A program made the translations under genes and the position numbers. Below are positions 32,761 through 42,900 of a stretch of 52,208 bases of DNA, one piece after another. Numbering within the stretch: position 1 is the stretch's first letter; each line of letters opens with the position of its first letter. The DNA comes from a virus: IMG/VR virus record IMGVR_UViG_3300027782_000116, positions 1 through 52,208 of that record; one strand, given 5' to 3'. The notes under the pieces were generated by a model, which made no database searches, was not told the origin of the DNA, and saw only the letters and a program-made list of their open reading frames with translations.

Positions 32761-32874
32761 ATGAACGAGATAGCGTTTCTATTAACTAAGGGCTTCACTT
32801 ACTTAGATGTCCTAATTATGCCCATACACGAAAGAGTTAATTATATTCATTTTTATAATGAACTAAATTCTTAA
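32761..32874 (+). CDS. 37-residue tail chaperone-like peptide or frameshift extension
   Basis: ATG at 32761 preceded by AAAGGCAA. Sequence MNEIAFLLTKGFTYLDVLIM then PIHERVNYIHFYNELNS, with the LxxGxTYxxxxxMPxxxRxxYxxxx pattern seen in small C-terminal partners of tail-assembly chaperones. The frame is open upstream through 32662, continuing into the end of the gp26-like gene in the +1 frame, so the peptide could be made alone or as an extension. It ends 17 nt before the tape measure. Confidence 0.55.
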   Translation: MNEIAFLLTKGFTYLDVLIMPIHERVNYIHFYNELNS

Positions 32875-32891
32875 TTTTATATTTATAAGTT

Positions 32892-34880
32892 ATGGCTATA
32901 GACGTAAATAAACTTGTTAAAATAACTGAAAACCTAAGTCAGGGAAAATATTATCAAAATGCTGGTCAATATAGAACAGACTTAATTGATGCTGGATATA
33001 GTAGCTCAGAAGCAGCTAAGACAGCAAGTCAAGGAGCTGAATTAGGTAAAGCGGTAGCAAATAACTCAACTAGCTCTTCTAATAGCGCAGTTAAAAATTT
33101 ATCAGGTAAATTAGGTGGGGCGATTAAGGGTATTGGAGATATGGCATTTGCAACAGCATATGACACACAAAATTATAATAGAGCAATTGTTAGGGTAAGT
33201 GATATACAAGGAGCATTTAATACTGTTGTGGACAATGGTATTAATTTTCTTGCACAATTAAGTTCCGCGTTTGGCGGTATTACCGCATTATTAACAAAAG
33301 CAATAGGTGATGCGTTTGAAAGAGAAGGTAAATTATTAGAAGATATAACCACGAAAGGTGGAATGTCTGGTGATATGGCTAAAGGATTCTTAGAATCTGT
33401 AATGGCTATTGGGCCTGAAGCACAACGTCTTGGTATTAAATTTGATGATATAAGAGATGCAACAGCATCTATGTTGCAGAATAGTCAAAAATTCACAACA
33501 TATCAGGGAGAAACATTATTAACCGCATTAAAAGTTTCTGCGGCATACGGTCAAACAGCTAAATCTATACTTGAGAGTGCTGAAGGATATAGAAATATTG
33601 GTATTAGTTTAAGTGACGCATCTGAAATTATTGATGCGGTAGGTAAACGTTCTTTAGCACAAGGGTTAAGTGCAAGAGCAACAACAAAAACATTACAAGA
33701 AAATTTAGGTAAATTAAATGAATTTGGTTTTCAAAATGGTGTTCAAGGTTTAAGTAGAATGGTTCAACAAGCGCAAGCACTAAACTTTAAAATGGAAGAA
33801 ACATTTAAGGTGGCTGCTAAAGTGTTTGATCCAGAAGGTGCGATTTCGTTATCTGCTAATTTACAAGTAGTTGGTGGCGCTGTTGGTGATTTGGCAGATC
33901 CATTAAAATTAATGTATGATGCAACAAACAATGTTGAAGGATTACAATCAAGCATTTTAAAAGCGGCACAAAGTTTAGCAACATATAATGCCGAACAAGG
34001 TAGATTTGAAGTTACTGGCGCAAATTTAAGAAGAGCTAAAGCAATGGCAGATGCTCTTGGTATTTCAATGGACCAATTAACTAGTTCCGCTATTAAGGGC
34101 CAAGTCCAAATGCAAGCAATGAGTCAAATAGATTTATTTGATTTAAATGACGACCAAAAACAATTTGTTGCTAATTTAGCTTCAATGAAAGGTGGTGTTG
34201 TTGGGTTTGAATTACCAAAAGATTTACAAAAAGAATTAGATATAAATCAAAGTTTTATTGATGCTTCTTCATTGACCGGTACGCAAATGGCTAAAATAGC
34301 TGCAGCACAAGAAAGATTATCAAAACAAACAACAGAACAAACAATTAAAGATCAATACAATGTTGCAACACAATCACTTAACGCATTGAATTCAATTGCA
34401 ATGAATATTGGAAATATGGCTAGAAATACTGCAAAAGACAGTGGAGTATATAATGCGGTTATCAAAAAATTAGGTGGGTTAGACGAGATAGCAAAGAAAA
34501 CACCAGAAGAAATCGAGCAAGTGTATAATGAAGAGATTAATAAATTTGTGAACCCAACATTGGCCGCATTAAAAGATAAAGCAGATAAATTCATTGATGG
34601 GGCAGTTGAAGTTGGTGGTAAGGTAATTAATAAAACAAAAGAAGGTATTGATTATATTGGTGGGGAGGGAACATCAGAAAAAATAAAACAAAATGCAGAA
34701 GAATTATATGATAACACTAAGAAATTTATAATTGAACACTTATTCACGGTTAATATGAATAGTGGCACACCAGAAATGGCTGAAATGTTAGTAGGAGAAT
34801 TTAGAAGAAACCCTAAGGCATTATCTGATTTTGCTTCAATGGTAACAAAAGACAATAAAAAGTTCTTACAAAATAGTTAA
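32892..34880 (+). CDS. Tape measure protein
   Basis: 662 residues, mostly helical, Ala/Ser/Gly/Gln-rich: a low-complexity N-terminus (SSSEAAKTASQGAELGK; SSSNSAVKNLSGKLGG), a hydrophobic helix with a short Gly segment (NGINFLAQLSSAFGGITALL, ~115-135) and long amphipathic repeats, typical of proteins that set tail length and line the tube lumen. It lies between the gp26-like chaperone and the baseplate giants, the expected place. T4 gp29, the matching protein, is ~590 residues. The ATG follows TATTTATA by 4 nt. Confidence 0.75.
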   Translation: MAIDVNKLVKITENLSQGKYYQNAGQYRTDLIDAGYSSSEAAKTASQGAELGKAVANNSTSSSNSAVKNLSGKLGGAIKGIGDMAFATAYDTQNYNRAIVRVSDIQGAFNTVVDNGINFLAQLSSAFGGITALLTKAIGDAFEREGKLLEDITTKGGMSGDMAKGFLESVMAIGPEAQRLGIKFDDIRDATASMLQNSQKFTTYQGETLLTALKVSAAYGQTAKSILESAEGYRNIGISLSDASEIIDAVGKRSLAQGLSARATTKTLQENLGKLNEFGFQNGVQGLSRMVQQAQALNFKMEETFKVAAKVFDPEGAISLSANLQVVGGAVGDLADPLKLMYDATNNVEGLQSSILKAAQSLATYNAEQGRFEVTGANLRRAKAMADALGISMDQLTSSAIKGQVQMQAMSQIDLFDLNDDQKQFVANLASMKGGVVGFELPKDLQKELDINQSFIDASSLTGTQMAKIAAAQERLSKQTTEQTIKDQYNVATQSLNALNSIAMNIGNMARNTAKDSGVYNAVIKKLGGLDEIAKKTPEEIEQVYNEEINKFVNPTLAALKDKADKFIDGAVEVGGKVINKTKEGIDYIGGEGTSEKIKQNAEELYDNTKKFIIEHLFTVNMNSGTPEMAEMLVGEFRRNPKALSDFASMVTKDNKKFLQNS

Positions 34881-34906
34881 ATAACCTATTTATTATATAA
34901 ACATAG

Positions 34907-37900
34907 ATGCCAAGTTACTTAGATTTTAATTCGACCAAGAATTTTAGGGATTATCTCTTATCAAAGACGTTAAATTCACCTAATGGTCCGCAAACACAGA
35001 CTTCGCAAAGTTATAGTGTTAGTGCGTTATCTGATGTGGCAAATGTTGATCCAGGAACTGTTATAGATAACAGAATCGCTCAATTAACTAATTCATCTAA
35101 TTCAAACACATTTAAACCATTAGATTATCTTGTTAGAGAAACTTTTAGTGAAATACCTAGAAGAGCTAATTTAAATTTATATTTTGATGGTACACCATAT
35201 TTCAGTTTTGCTAATCATAATTTGATTGGTATTATGGCAACAGACAACTTTGATAGAGAATCAGAGTTAATGAAGTTCGCAGCACAAACAATTAAAACAG
35301 ACCCTAATGGGCCTGTTTTATCTAGAATACAACAAAACTTATTAACTGCAACAGTTGGTAAAGCAAGAATACTTGATGCACTTAATGGTAATACATCAAC
35401 AGCAATTAACATATTGACTGGTAGAGAACCATTAATTGAAAAGAATTATAAGATCACAGTAGCAAAAACATTGTTAGGTAAGGGTGTTGATTTTTTACAA
35501 ACAGTTGCTGGAGTTACTACACCATTTTCTGAAATTCCTGGGGATTATTTAAGTAACCCGGCTAACCCAATTAATGTTAGACCAGAAGCAAGTGGTGTTG
35601 GTAAATTATGGCAAGACGTTACTGGTGTTATTGGTTCATTAGTTGGAATACAAAGAAGGCCAAGAGTAAGTAGAAAACCATCAGACTTAATGATTGAATA
35701 TTTAAGTGATGGTCAGAAAAGTGCATTATATCATAATTTATCTTTTTCTAAATTTGCACCAAATTACACAACATCAGCTAGATCGCAACAATCAACTAAA
35801 TTATTTCAATTTGGTGATAAGTTTGCAGAAGGTGTTAAAACGTTATTAGGTATAGAAGCGCCTAGAGGTAAAGCATATATAGGTGACGATAGAGGAAATG
35901 ATGTTAAGTTTGCAATGAATGACTTTAATGATAGACCAATAAGAAGTCCTTATTATCTTTCATTAATGTTTGATCCGGTTGCTACGCAATTATTTCACAC
36001 AAGTAAAAATGTAACTCAAGGTGGACAAATATCTGGAAAACTTACTTGGATAAGTAGAAGTTCTGGAAATAAATTAGGTTTATATAATGAAGAGTATGGT
36101 TCAGAACAATCTAATTTATTAGATAGCTTTTCAACAGGTCGTACTTTTGCAGATGGTTCTTTATTAAGTAAAACACAACAATTATTAGATACGTTACCAA
36201 GAAACATTGGTGAAGCTAGATCACACGTTGCAAACGTAATTGATCAAACTAGTAGAGTATTTAAAGATGGTGATACAATGATATCAAGAGGTTCTGCTGT
36301 AAAATATATAAATAAGGGAACAGGTAAAGAAGATGGTTCGGAATTTTGTAGAGTATGGACTAAAGATAGAGCATACTTCAATTATTCTGATACAATGAAA
36401 AGAACTGGCACAATAAGAAAGATTGGTGATAGCGTAATGTCTACACCATGGAATCTTAATATTGCACCAAATTCAAACGGTAATCGTGGTTTTGACGGGT
36501 CAACAAATATTATTGATGGTCAAGCAAAAAAATATATGTTCTCAATTGAAAACCTAGCATGGAAAAGTTCAAATAAACCTGGGTTTACGTATAATGATTT
36601 ACCATATTGTGAAAGAGGACCTAATGGTGGTAGAGTTATGTGGTTTCCACCATATGATTTAAAGGTAAATGAAAACAATAATGCAAACTGGGAAGAGAAT
36701 AAATTTGTTGGCAGACCAGAACCAGTTTATACATACCAAAATACAACAAGAAGTGGAACGGTTAATTTTAAAGTTGTTGTAGATCACCCAAGCATTTTAA
36801 ATTTATTAATTAAAGATATTAGTGATGACCAAGCAGAAGACTTTTTAAATTCTTTTTTTGCTGGATGTGAAGATGTAGATTTTTATTCATTAGTTAGAAA
36901 GTATATTACATTAGATAGAACTGATTTAGAATTAATTATTGCATATCTAGAATATTATAAAGAGGGTAAAACATTTGACGAACATGATGCGTTAAAATTC
37001 ACGGATATTGCTGGTGAACAAACAACAACTCCGGGCCGTATAGTTGGCGGTCAAGATGGACAGGCAGGAACAACTGGTATTGGAAATCAATTTAATGATT
37101 TTCTTTATTTTCCAAATGATGTTCCATCACCTAATACTGATATTTATGCGTCAACAGATTATGGTAAAGTTTATGCTGATTATGCATCAACAACCAGTAA
37201 AGCTAAATTTATATCTGGATTATCTAGTGCATTAACTACTGTTTTAAATAATGATACAAAAAAGAATAAGGAAGATAGAAAAGTTCTTTTTGGTTCTGAA
37301 ACACCAACAGGGACTACAGTAGATTTAATTGCTAAAAAAGTTAGTGATATAAATAAAGGATTTACCAAACTAGACGCTAACTTTACTTCGTTAACCGGAG
37401 TAACTGAAAATATAAAAAAAGATCTAGAATCTAATAAAGTAAAGACAATCAATCTAACAATAGAATCATCAACATCTTTTGTTGCAGATGATAAGTATAA
37501 TATTAAATTAGCATACAGAAGATCTGACAGTGTTGCTAAACATGTTTTAAAAAGTATAACAAAAACGGGTTCTATACCTTCATATAAATGGAAAAAAAGT
37601 GTTGCGGATTTAAATTCTAATCCTGGTCAAGAAAGTGATGAGGTAATTATTAAAATGAAAGATCTAGGATATGGTGATGATAGAGAAGGTGATATGGTTA
37701 TTAAATTTACAAACTTAGGTGAAAAGGCAACAAGAAAATTAGATGACACATATGACTGTAATAAAGTTGAATTAAATAATACAACTGGTTTAAAATTATA
37801 CGCACCAATTACTTTTTTTTGTAGAGCGGCATCAGTTGATTTAAATTATACACTTAAGGCAGTTGATACTCCAGCTAAACCAGGTACAAAAGAACCAGAT

Positions 37901-39643
37901 GTAACAACTAGAACAAATGATAAAACAAATATAACTGTAGATAAAGTTAAAAAAGATAGAAAACCACCAATGGATGTTATTAAAATGTTGATCATGAAAA
38001 CATTATCTGAGTGTTTCTATTTTAAAAAACTAGAAGAAAAAGACCCAGTTGTTTTCACATCATTAAAAGAAAAATTAAAATATTTTCATCCAGCATTCCA
38101 CTCTATGACACCAGAAGGGTTGAATTCCAGATTAACATTTTTACACCAATGTCTAAGACCTGGAGACACAATACCAATTAAAGGTGTTGCGTCAGAAAAT
38201 AATGTAGATGCAAGAAACACTACTTTTGGTCCTCCGCCTGTTTGTGTTTTAAGAATTGGTGATTTTTATCATTCAAAAGTTGTTATAAAAGATTTAAATA
38301 TAACTTATGATGATTCAACTTGGGATTTAAATCCAGAAGGTATTGGTGTTCAACCAATGATTGCTAATGTAACCTTACAGGTTAATTTTATCGGTGGTCA
38401 AGGAATTAAAGAGCCAGTTGCTCGTTTACAAAATGCATTAAGTTCTAATTTCTATGCAAATACAGAGGTATATGATTACAGAGCAACATCTACAGTAGAT
38501 CAAAAAGAATTACAAAAAACAAATATAGATTTCTTAGAAAAGTTATTAGGTACTATTAAGACACCAACATCACCAGAGGCGGCATTATCACCATCAACTA
38601 AAATTGAAGGAAAATATATTGGGTTATTGAATAAAGATGAATCTGTTTATAGTTTAGATATGATTTCGGTGACCAATCTAACCAATCAATATTTTAATAT
38701 GTTTAAGGATGCGTATAATAAAATATACACAACATATGGTGAAGATATTTTACCATTGTTTGTCTCACCAACATATAGAACAATAAATAAATTTACAGTA
38801 CAAACTGGTTTATCAGCAAATAAACAAGTTGAAATATTAGGAAACTATCCAAAAGGTAAAGAATATAGTGTTTTACTTGATAAATTTGAAAAGGGAATAA
38901 AAGATTATGCAGCTAGTGCAAACCACAATGAAATATTAGATTTTGATTTTGCTAATGGTTCATCTAAAGCAGATAGATCTAGAAAAATAATTGATCCGTA
39001 TATTATTGATCAAGTGTCTAAGTACATGGATATTCTAAGAGCAGACAAATCTATGGATACAGTACAAGAATCTAGAAATAAAATTATAACTGCGATAGAT
39101 AATCTTAATTTTATATTGGCAACAAATGGCACAGATGGTAAATTAGATGGTGAATCTATTTCTACAATTCAATTAAACGATTTTCAAGCTACTGATTTTT
39201 ACAAATACTATTCAAATGGAATTGATTTAATTGAAAAATCCAATTCTATATTCACAAATGAATTAAGTGGCACATTTAATTTTAGTAACCCATCAGTTAC
39301 ATTAGATAACTATAAGAAGATATTAGCGGTTATTCTATCACAATCTGGTAAAGTTACTGAAATAACTAAAACATATAATGCATCAAATGATGATAAGTTT
39401 TTTGATGAAAGCACAATACATAAAATTGAAAAGAAAATTAATAAATTTATAAAACACGCACTACCTAGTGCTAAGAAACTTAAATTTAAAGAAGCCTCAA
39501 CTACCAAAACAGAATATTCAAAATATGGTCGTTATAAGGTTACGGTTGCTGGAAGTTTAACTTCTGAGCAACAGGCGACTTTGAAAAAAATACATGACAA
39601 TAAAGATGGTTCATCATCTACTTCATTAAACTTTATAAAATAA
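34907..39643 (+). CDS. Very large baseplate protein with an OmpA-like segment
   Basis: 1578 residues. The N-terminal ~560 have mixed character; 600-700 includes YQNTTRSGTVNFKVVVDHPS, a tail-hub type beta strand pattern. Residues ~855-950 (INLTIESSTSFVADDKYNIK then LAYRRSDSVAKHVLKSI) look like an OmpA-type peptidoglycan-binding domain. At ~1070-1190 is a compact block (TPEGLNSRLTFLHQCLRPGDTI; PPPVCVLRIGDFYHSKVVIK; GGQGIKEPVARLQNALSSNF) that reads like a baseplate wedge/hub core. The C-terminal third is helical and acidic. No single T4 protein of this size exists; it may combine several baseplate functions. Its stop lies 1 nt before the gp53-like ATG. Confidence 0.65.
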   Translation: MPSYLDFNSTKNFRDYLLSKTLNSPNGPQTQTSQSYSVSALSDVANVDPGTVIDNRIAQLTNSSNSNTFKPLDYLVRETFSEIPRRANLNLYFDGTPYFSFANHNLIGIMATDNFDRESELMKFAAQTIKTDPNGPVLSRIQQNLLTATVGKARILDALNGNTSTAINILTGREPLIEKNYKITVAKTLLGKGVDFLQTVAGVTTPFSEIPGDYLSNPANPINVRPEASGVGKLWQDVTGVIGSLVGIQRRPRVSRKPSDLMIEYLSDGQKSALYHNLSFSKFAPNYTTSARSQQSTKLFQFGDKFAEGVKTLLGIEAPRGKAYIGDDRGNDVKFAMNDFNDRPIRSPYYLSLMFDPVATQLFHTSKNVTQGGQISGKLTWISRSSGNKLGLYNEEYGSEQSNLLDSFSTGRTFADGSLLSKTQQLLDTLPRNIGEARSHVANVIDQTSRVFKDGDTMISRGSAVKYINKGTGKEDGSEFCRVWTKDRAYFNYSDTMKRTGTIRKIGDSVMSTPWNLNIAPNSNGNRGFDGSTNIIDGQAKKYMFSIENLAWKSSNKPGFTYNDLPYCERGPNGGRVMWFPPYDLKVNENNNANWEENKFVGRPEPVYTYQNTTRSGTVNFKVVVDHPSILNLLIKDISDDQAEDFLNSFFAGCEDVDFYSLVRKYITLDRTDLELIIAYLEYYKEGKTFDEHDALKFTDIAGEQTTTPGRIVGGQDGQAGTTGIGNQFNDFLYFPNDVPSPNTDIYASTDYGKVYADYASTTSKAKFISGLSSALTTVLNNDTKKNKEDRKVLFGSETPTGTTVDLIAKKVSDINKGFTKLDANFTSLTGVTENIKKDLESNKVKTINLTIESSTSFVADDKYNIKLAYRRSDSVAKHVLKSITKTGSIPSYKWKKSVADLNSNPGQESDEVIIKMKDLGYGDDREGDMVIKFTNLGEKATRKLDDTYDCNKVELNNTTGLKLYAPITFFCRAASVDLNYTLKAVDTPAKPGTKEPDVTTRTNDKTNITVDKVKKDRKPPMDVIKMLIMKTLSECFYFKKLEEKDPVVFTSLKEKLKYFHPAFHSMTPEGLNSRLTFLHQCLRPGDTIPIKGVASENNVDARNTTFGPPPVCVLRIGDFYHSKVVIKDLNITYDDSTWDLNPEGIGVQPMIANVTLQVNFIGGQGIKEPVARLQNALSSNFYANTEVYDYRATSTVDQKELQKTNIDFLEKLLGTIKTPTSPEAALSPSTKIEGKYIGLLNKDESVYSLDMISVTNLTNQYFNMFKDAYNKIYTTYGEDILPLFVSPTYRTINKFTVQTGLSANKQVEILGNYPKGKEYSVLLDKFEKGIKDYAASANHNEILDFDFANGSSKADRSRKIIDPYIIDQVSKYMDILRADKSMDTVQESRNKIITAIDNLNFILATNGTDGKLDGESISTIQLNDFQATDFYKYYSNGIDLIEKSNSIFTNELSGTFNFSNPSVTLDNYKKILAVILSQSGKVTEITKTYNASNDDKFFDESTIHKIEKKINKFIKHALPSAKKLKFKEASTTKTEYSKYGRYKVTVAGSLTSEQQATLKKIHDNKDGSSSTSLNFIK

Positions 39644-39644
39644 T

Positions 39645-39965
39645 ATGAATCAATATTTTAATAGATATGAATTTTTTATAGAGGATGGTGCGTTTAAAAT
39701 AGTCCCAGGAGTTACAATACCGGCAAAATCAACAGATAAATTCTTAAATTATAAAAAAGCTAAAGATAGATTAGATAAGGTATCTCAAGATCATTATGGT
39801 ACACCATTATTTGGGTGGTTAATTATGTTAGCAAACCCATCTGTTGGGTCAATAGAATTTGAAATTCCTGATAATGCTATTTTAAGGATACCCTTTCCTT
39901 TGATTAATTCTTTACAAGATTATAAAAAGGGTGTAGAATTGTATAAACTATATTATGGGGAATAA
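39645..39965 (+). CDS. 53: gp53-like baseplate wedge protein (LysM-like)
   Basis: 106 residues. KAKDRLDKVSQDHYGTPLFGWLIMLANP followed by FEIPDNAILRIPFPL is the LysM-type pattern used by baseplate wedge proteins such as T4 gp53 and phage tail X proteins: helix, a Gly-x-x-x-x-W or A-N turn, then a short strand with Ile-Pro. It overlaps the 1919-residue baseplate gene by 11 nt, indicating co-translation. Confidence 0.65.
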   Translation: MNQYFNRYEFFIEDGAFKIVPGVTIPAKSTDKFLNYKKAKDRLDKVSQDHYGTPLFGWLIMLANPSVGSIEFEIPDNAILRIPFPLINSLQDYKKGVELYKLYYGE

Positions 39966-42900
39966 TTCAATAAGTGAGAATGAAAGAATACTAGTAGTCG
40001 TTGATCAACAGAACATTATACATATTGATCCGAATTCTGTTATTACAAACGACGGTCAAATCACGTCCAGACTTGTTGATCATGAAAGCCTAGTAACATA
40101 TGTTAACTTAGAGGCCGATTTAGTCCCTAGATCATTTTTATATTCAGAAAACGGTACAAATACATTAGTTTCAATTGCTGAGGGTAAATTTAACATGATG
40201 AGAAATCAAAATGCTAAAGAAGGTACTCCAGGTGATTTTGATACAAGTTGGACTGATACATTTGTTACAAGTAATGATAGCACAAATGTTGACCCAAGTG
40301 CACAAACATTTGGTATGACAGGTTTAAACATGGTAATTAAAGGCGCAAATGCGATACCTCAAGTTACTATGAATTTTATTGATGTTAGAGGTAAAACATT
40401 ATTTGAAGCCGCAGAGAACAAAACAGATTCTCCATACGCAGCATTTTTTCATCAACCATGGCCAATATTTTATTTAACCATTAAAGGTTACTATGGTAAG
40501 GCAATTCGTTATAGATTACAAATGGTTGATTTTAAAACTAAGTTTAATGGTAACACGGGTAACTTTGAAATCACAAGTAAATTTGTTGGTTCAACATATG
40601 CTTATTTAAATGATATTTTATTTCAGAATGCGGTAAATGCGCCATACATGTATATGGTCGAAACTAATGATGATTTCAAGACTAATCCAAAAACAGGGTT
40701 GATTGAGAAAAAAGTTTCTAGTTCAACCAAGGGTTATCAAATATTAAAAGCCGTGTATGATGAGTATAAGGCTAAAGGCTATATACCTAAGGATTTTCCA
40801 GTTAAGACATTAAGAGATTTATTAATGACCGCAAACACCTTAGATAAAATATTAGAAACAACGTTGTTTTCTGAAACCGTTGATCCATCTGTTTTAAGTG
40901 GTGTTGCAGAATTTGATTCATTACTAGATAACTTTGAAAAGAAAGTAATTGCTTGGGCGGGTAGATATTTGAGTGGTACTATTTTAATAACAAAAAATGA
41001 TAATTCATATTATGGTTTAAATAAAACTATTACAGATCAAAATAAAACAAGTAATGGCGCAAATACTGGTGATATTATTACTGGTACAACAATTCAAACA
41101 TCGCTACAATCAATAATGAATAAGTTTGTTGCAGATGCTGCTAAAAATTTAGCATTTGGTAATAAAGTAAATAATAGTAAAGAAATAAAAACTTTTACTA
41201 TAGGTGTTAACAATGTATCGAATGCAAGTTCTTTTATGACATTTGAAAATGGTAATTATGGTGTTGCTATAAACTATTTAGTTGCTGAGATTAAGAAGAT
41301 ACAAATGGCATTTATTAAAAGCAGACAAGAAGTTGAGGACAAGGTAGAAGCCAAAATGAACAATATTATTAAGAACCCAAAAACAATTGGTGGATTTGGT
41401 TTTTCTCCAACTATTCGAAATGTCTTTGCGGTTATATTAGCAAATGCTGACACGTACATCAGATTAATGAGAGATGTGCATGTTAAAGCCGTTCGTAATT
41501 CTGATAAAAGAAAGACAATAACAGTATCAAAAGAACAAAAAAACGAGGGAATATATCCTTGGCCATTAGTCACTAAGAATAGTGATAAAAATACTCCAAC
41601 ATCATTTTATCCAGGTGACCCATCAATATCAAAAGAAATTAAAGGAAACGATTTCACCATTTGGCCAGAAGTTGAATTTGTTGAAACATACAATAGCGTA
41701 GCAACAAAAAGAATTGATCCGCTTAGTGGTAAAGAATTAAATTCATCACAGATTAATTTTGTGTTTCCAGATGATGCAGATAGTAGAGTAGTTAAGAATG
41801 TTAGTAGTGTTTTTAAAATAGGTGGTATTGTTCCATATACTAATAAATCATATACTAATTTTATATATGAATTTTATGAAAGAGCATTCTATTTAACATC
41901 ATTTGATAGTTTTAATTTTGACAACGGATTAAAAACGATATATCAAAAAGAATTTGAAACAATAGATAGTTGTACAAAAGACGATATTGATTTAAGAGAA
42001 ATGTTAAGTACTCAAATAAAAAGTATTAATAATTTACAAGACCAATTAAAATTAGCGTCACCTAATGAAAGGTACGTATTTTTTAGAGATAGACTACCAA
42101 CTGTAGATTATATAAAAGAATTGGTTGATAGTGATTTTGAGCTTTCTGAATATAAAAAAGCAGACACAAGTCAAATAAGTGATAATACGTATGTTGACTT
42201 ACAGACAAATCTAGATTCATATAAAATTGAGGAATATAGATTGAATATATATCCATTTAATTCTGATCTTTATACGACTTATCTTGGTAAACATATAGAC
42301 AATACGCATTTCAACTTTACAAACATATTAAAAGTTAATCAGTATAATAATTTTATTAATTCACCTGTAGAATCAAAAGCATGGATTAAGGACGGTTATT
42401 CAAAAAATTTATTTGTTAACGCAATGAGTTTTGGTGATTTAAGTAGAAACATGTTAAATACACCATATTTTCACAAACAGTTATTTTCAGATTTTATGAA
42501 AGGCGGTGTGGAAGAAAGATATGTTGGTTCTGCCTACCTTTTATTAAATTCATTACCGTTTAAGGATTTAGATGATACTATTATTTTTAATGATGGTAAA
42601 GATAAAGTTTTAATGTCTTCTTTATTTAGAGAAGTTGGTTCATCAAATTATGTACCGTATCATTTATTATTAAAGTGGGGTTCAATGTACCACAGATATA
42701 AAAAGTATCTTTTAGAAGGTGTTGATATTATATCTGGTGTGACAACACCAATAGACGCTTCTAAATTTTTTGATAATTCATCAAATACAATATATGATTT
42801 TACAAATATTGATCCATATCTAAGTGGTGTAACACATTCTCAACATAAGATTGTTGGTATATACCCTTATTATCACGGTATATTTCATCAGATAGTTAAT

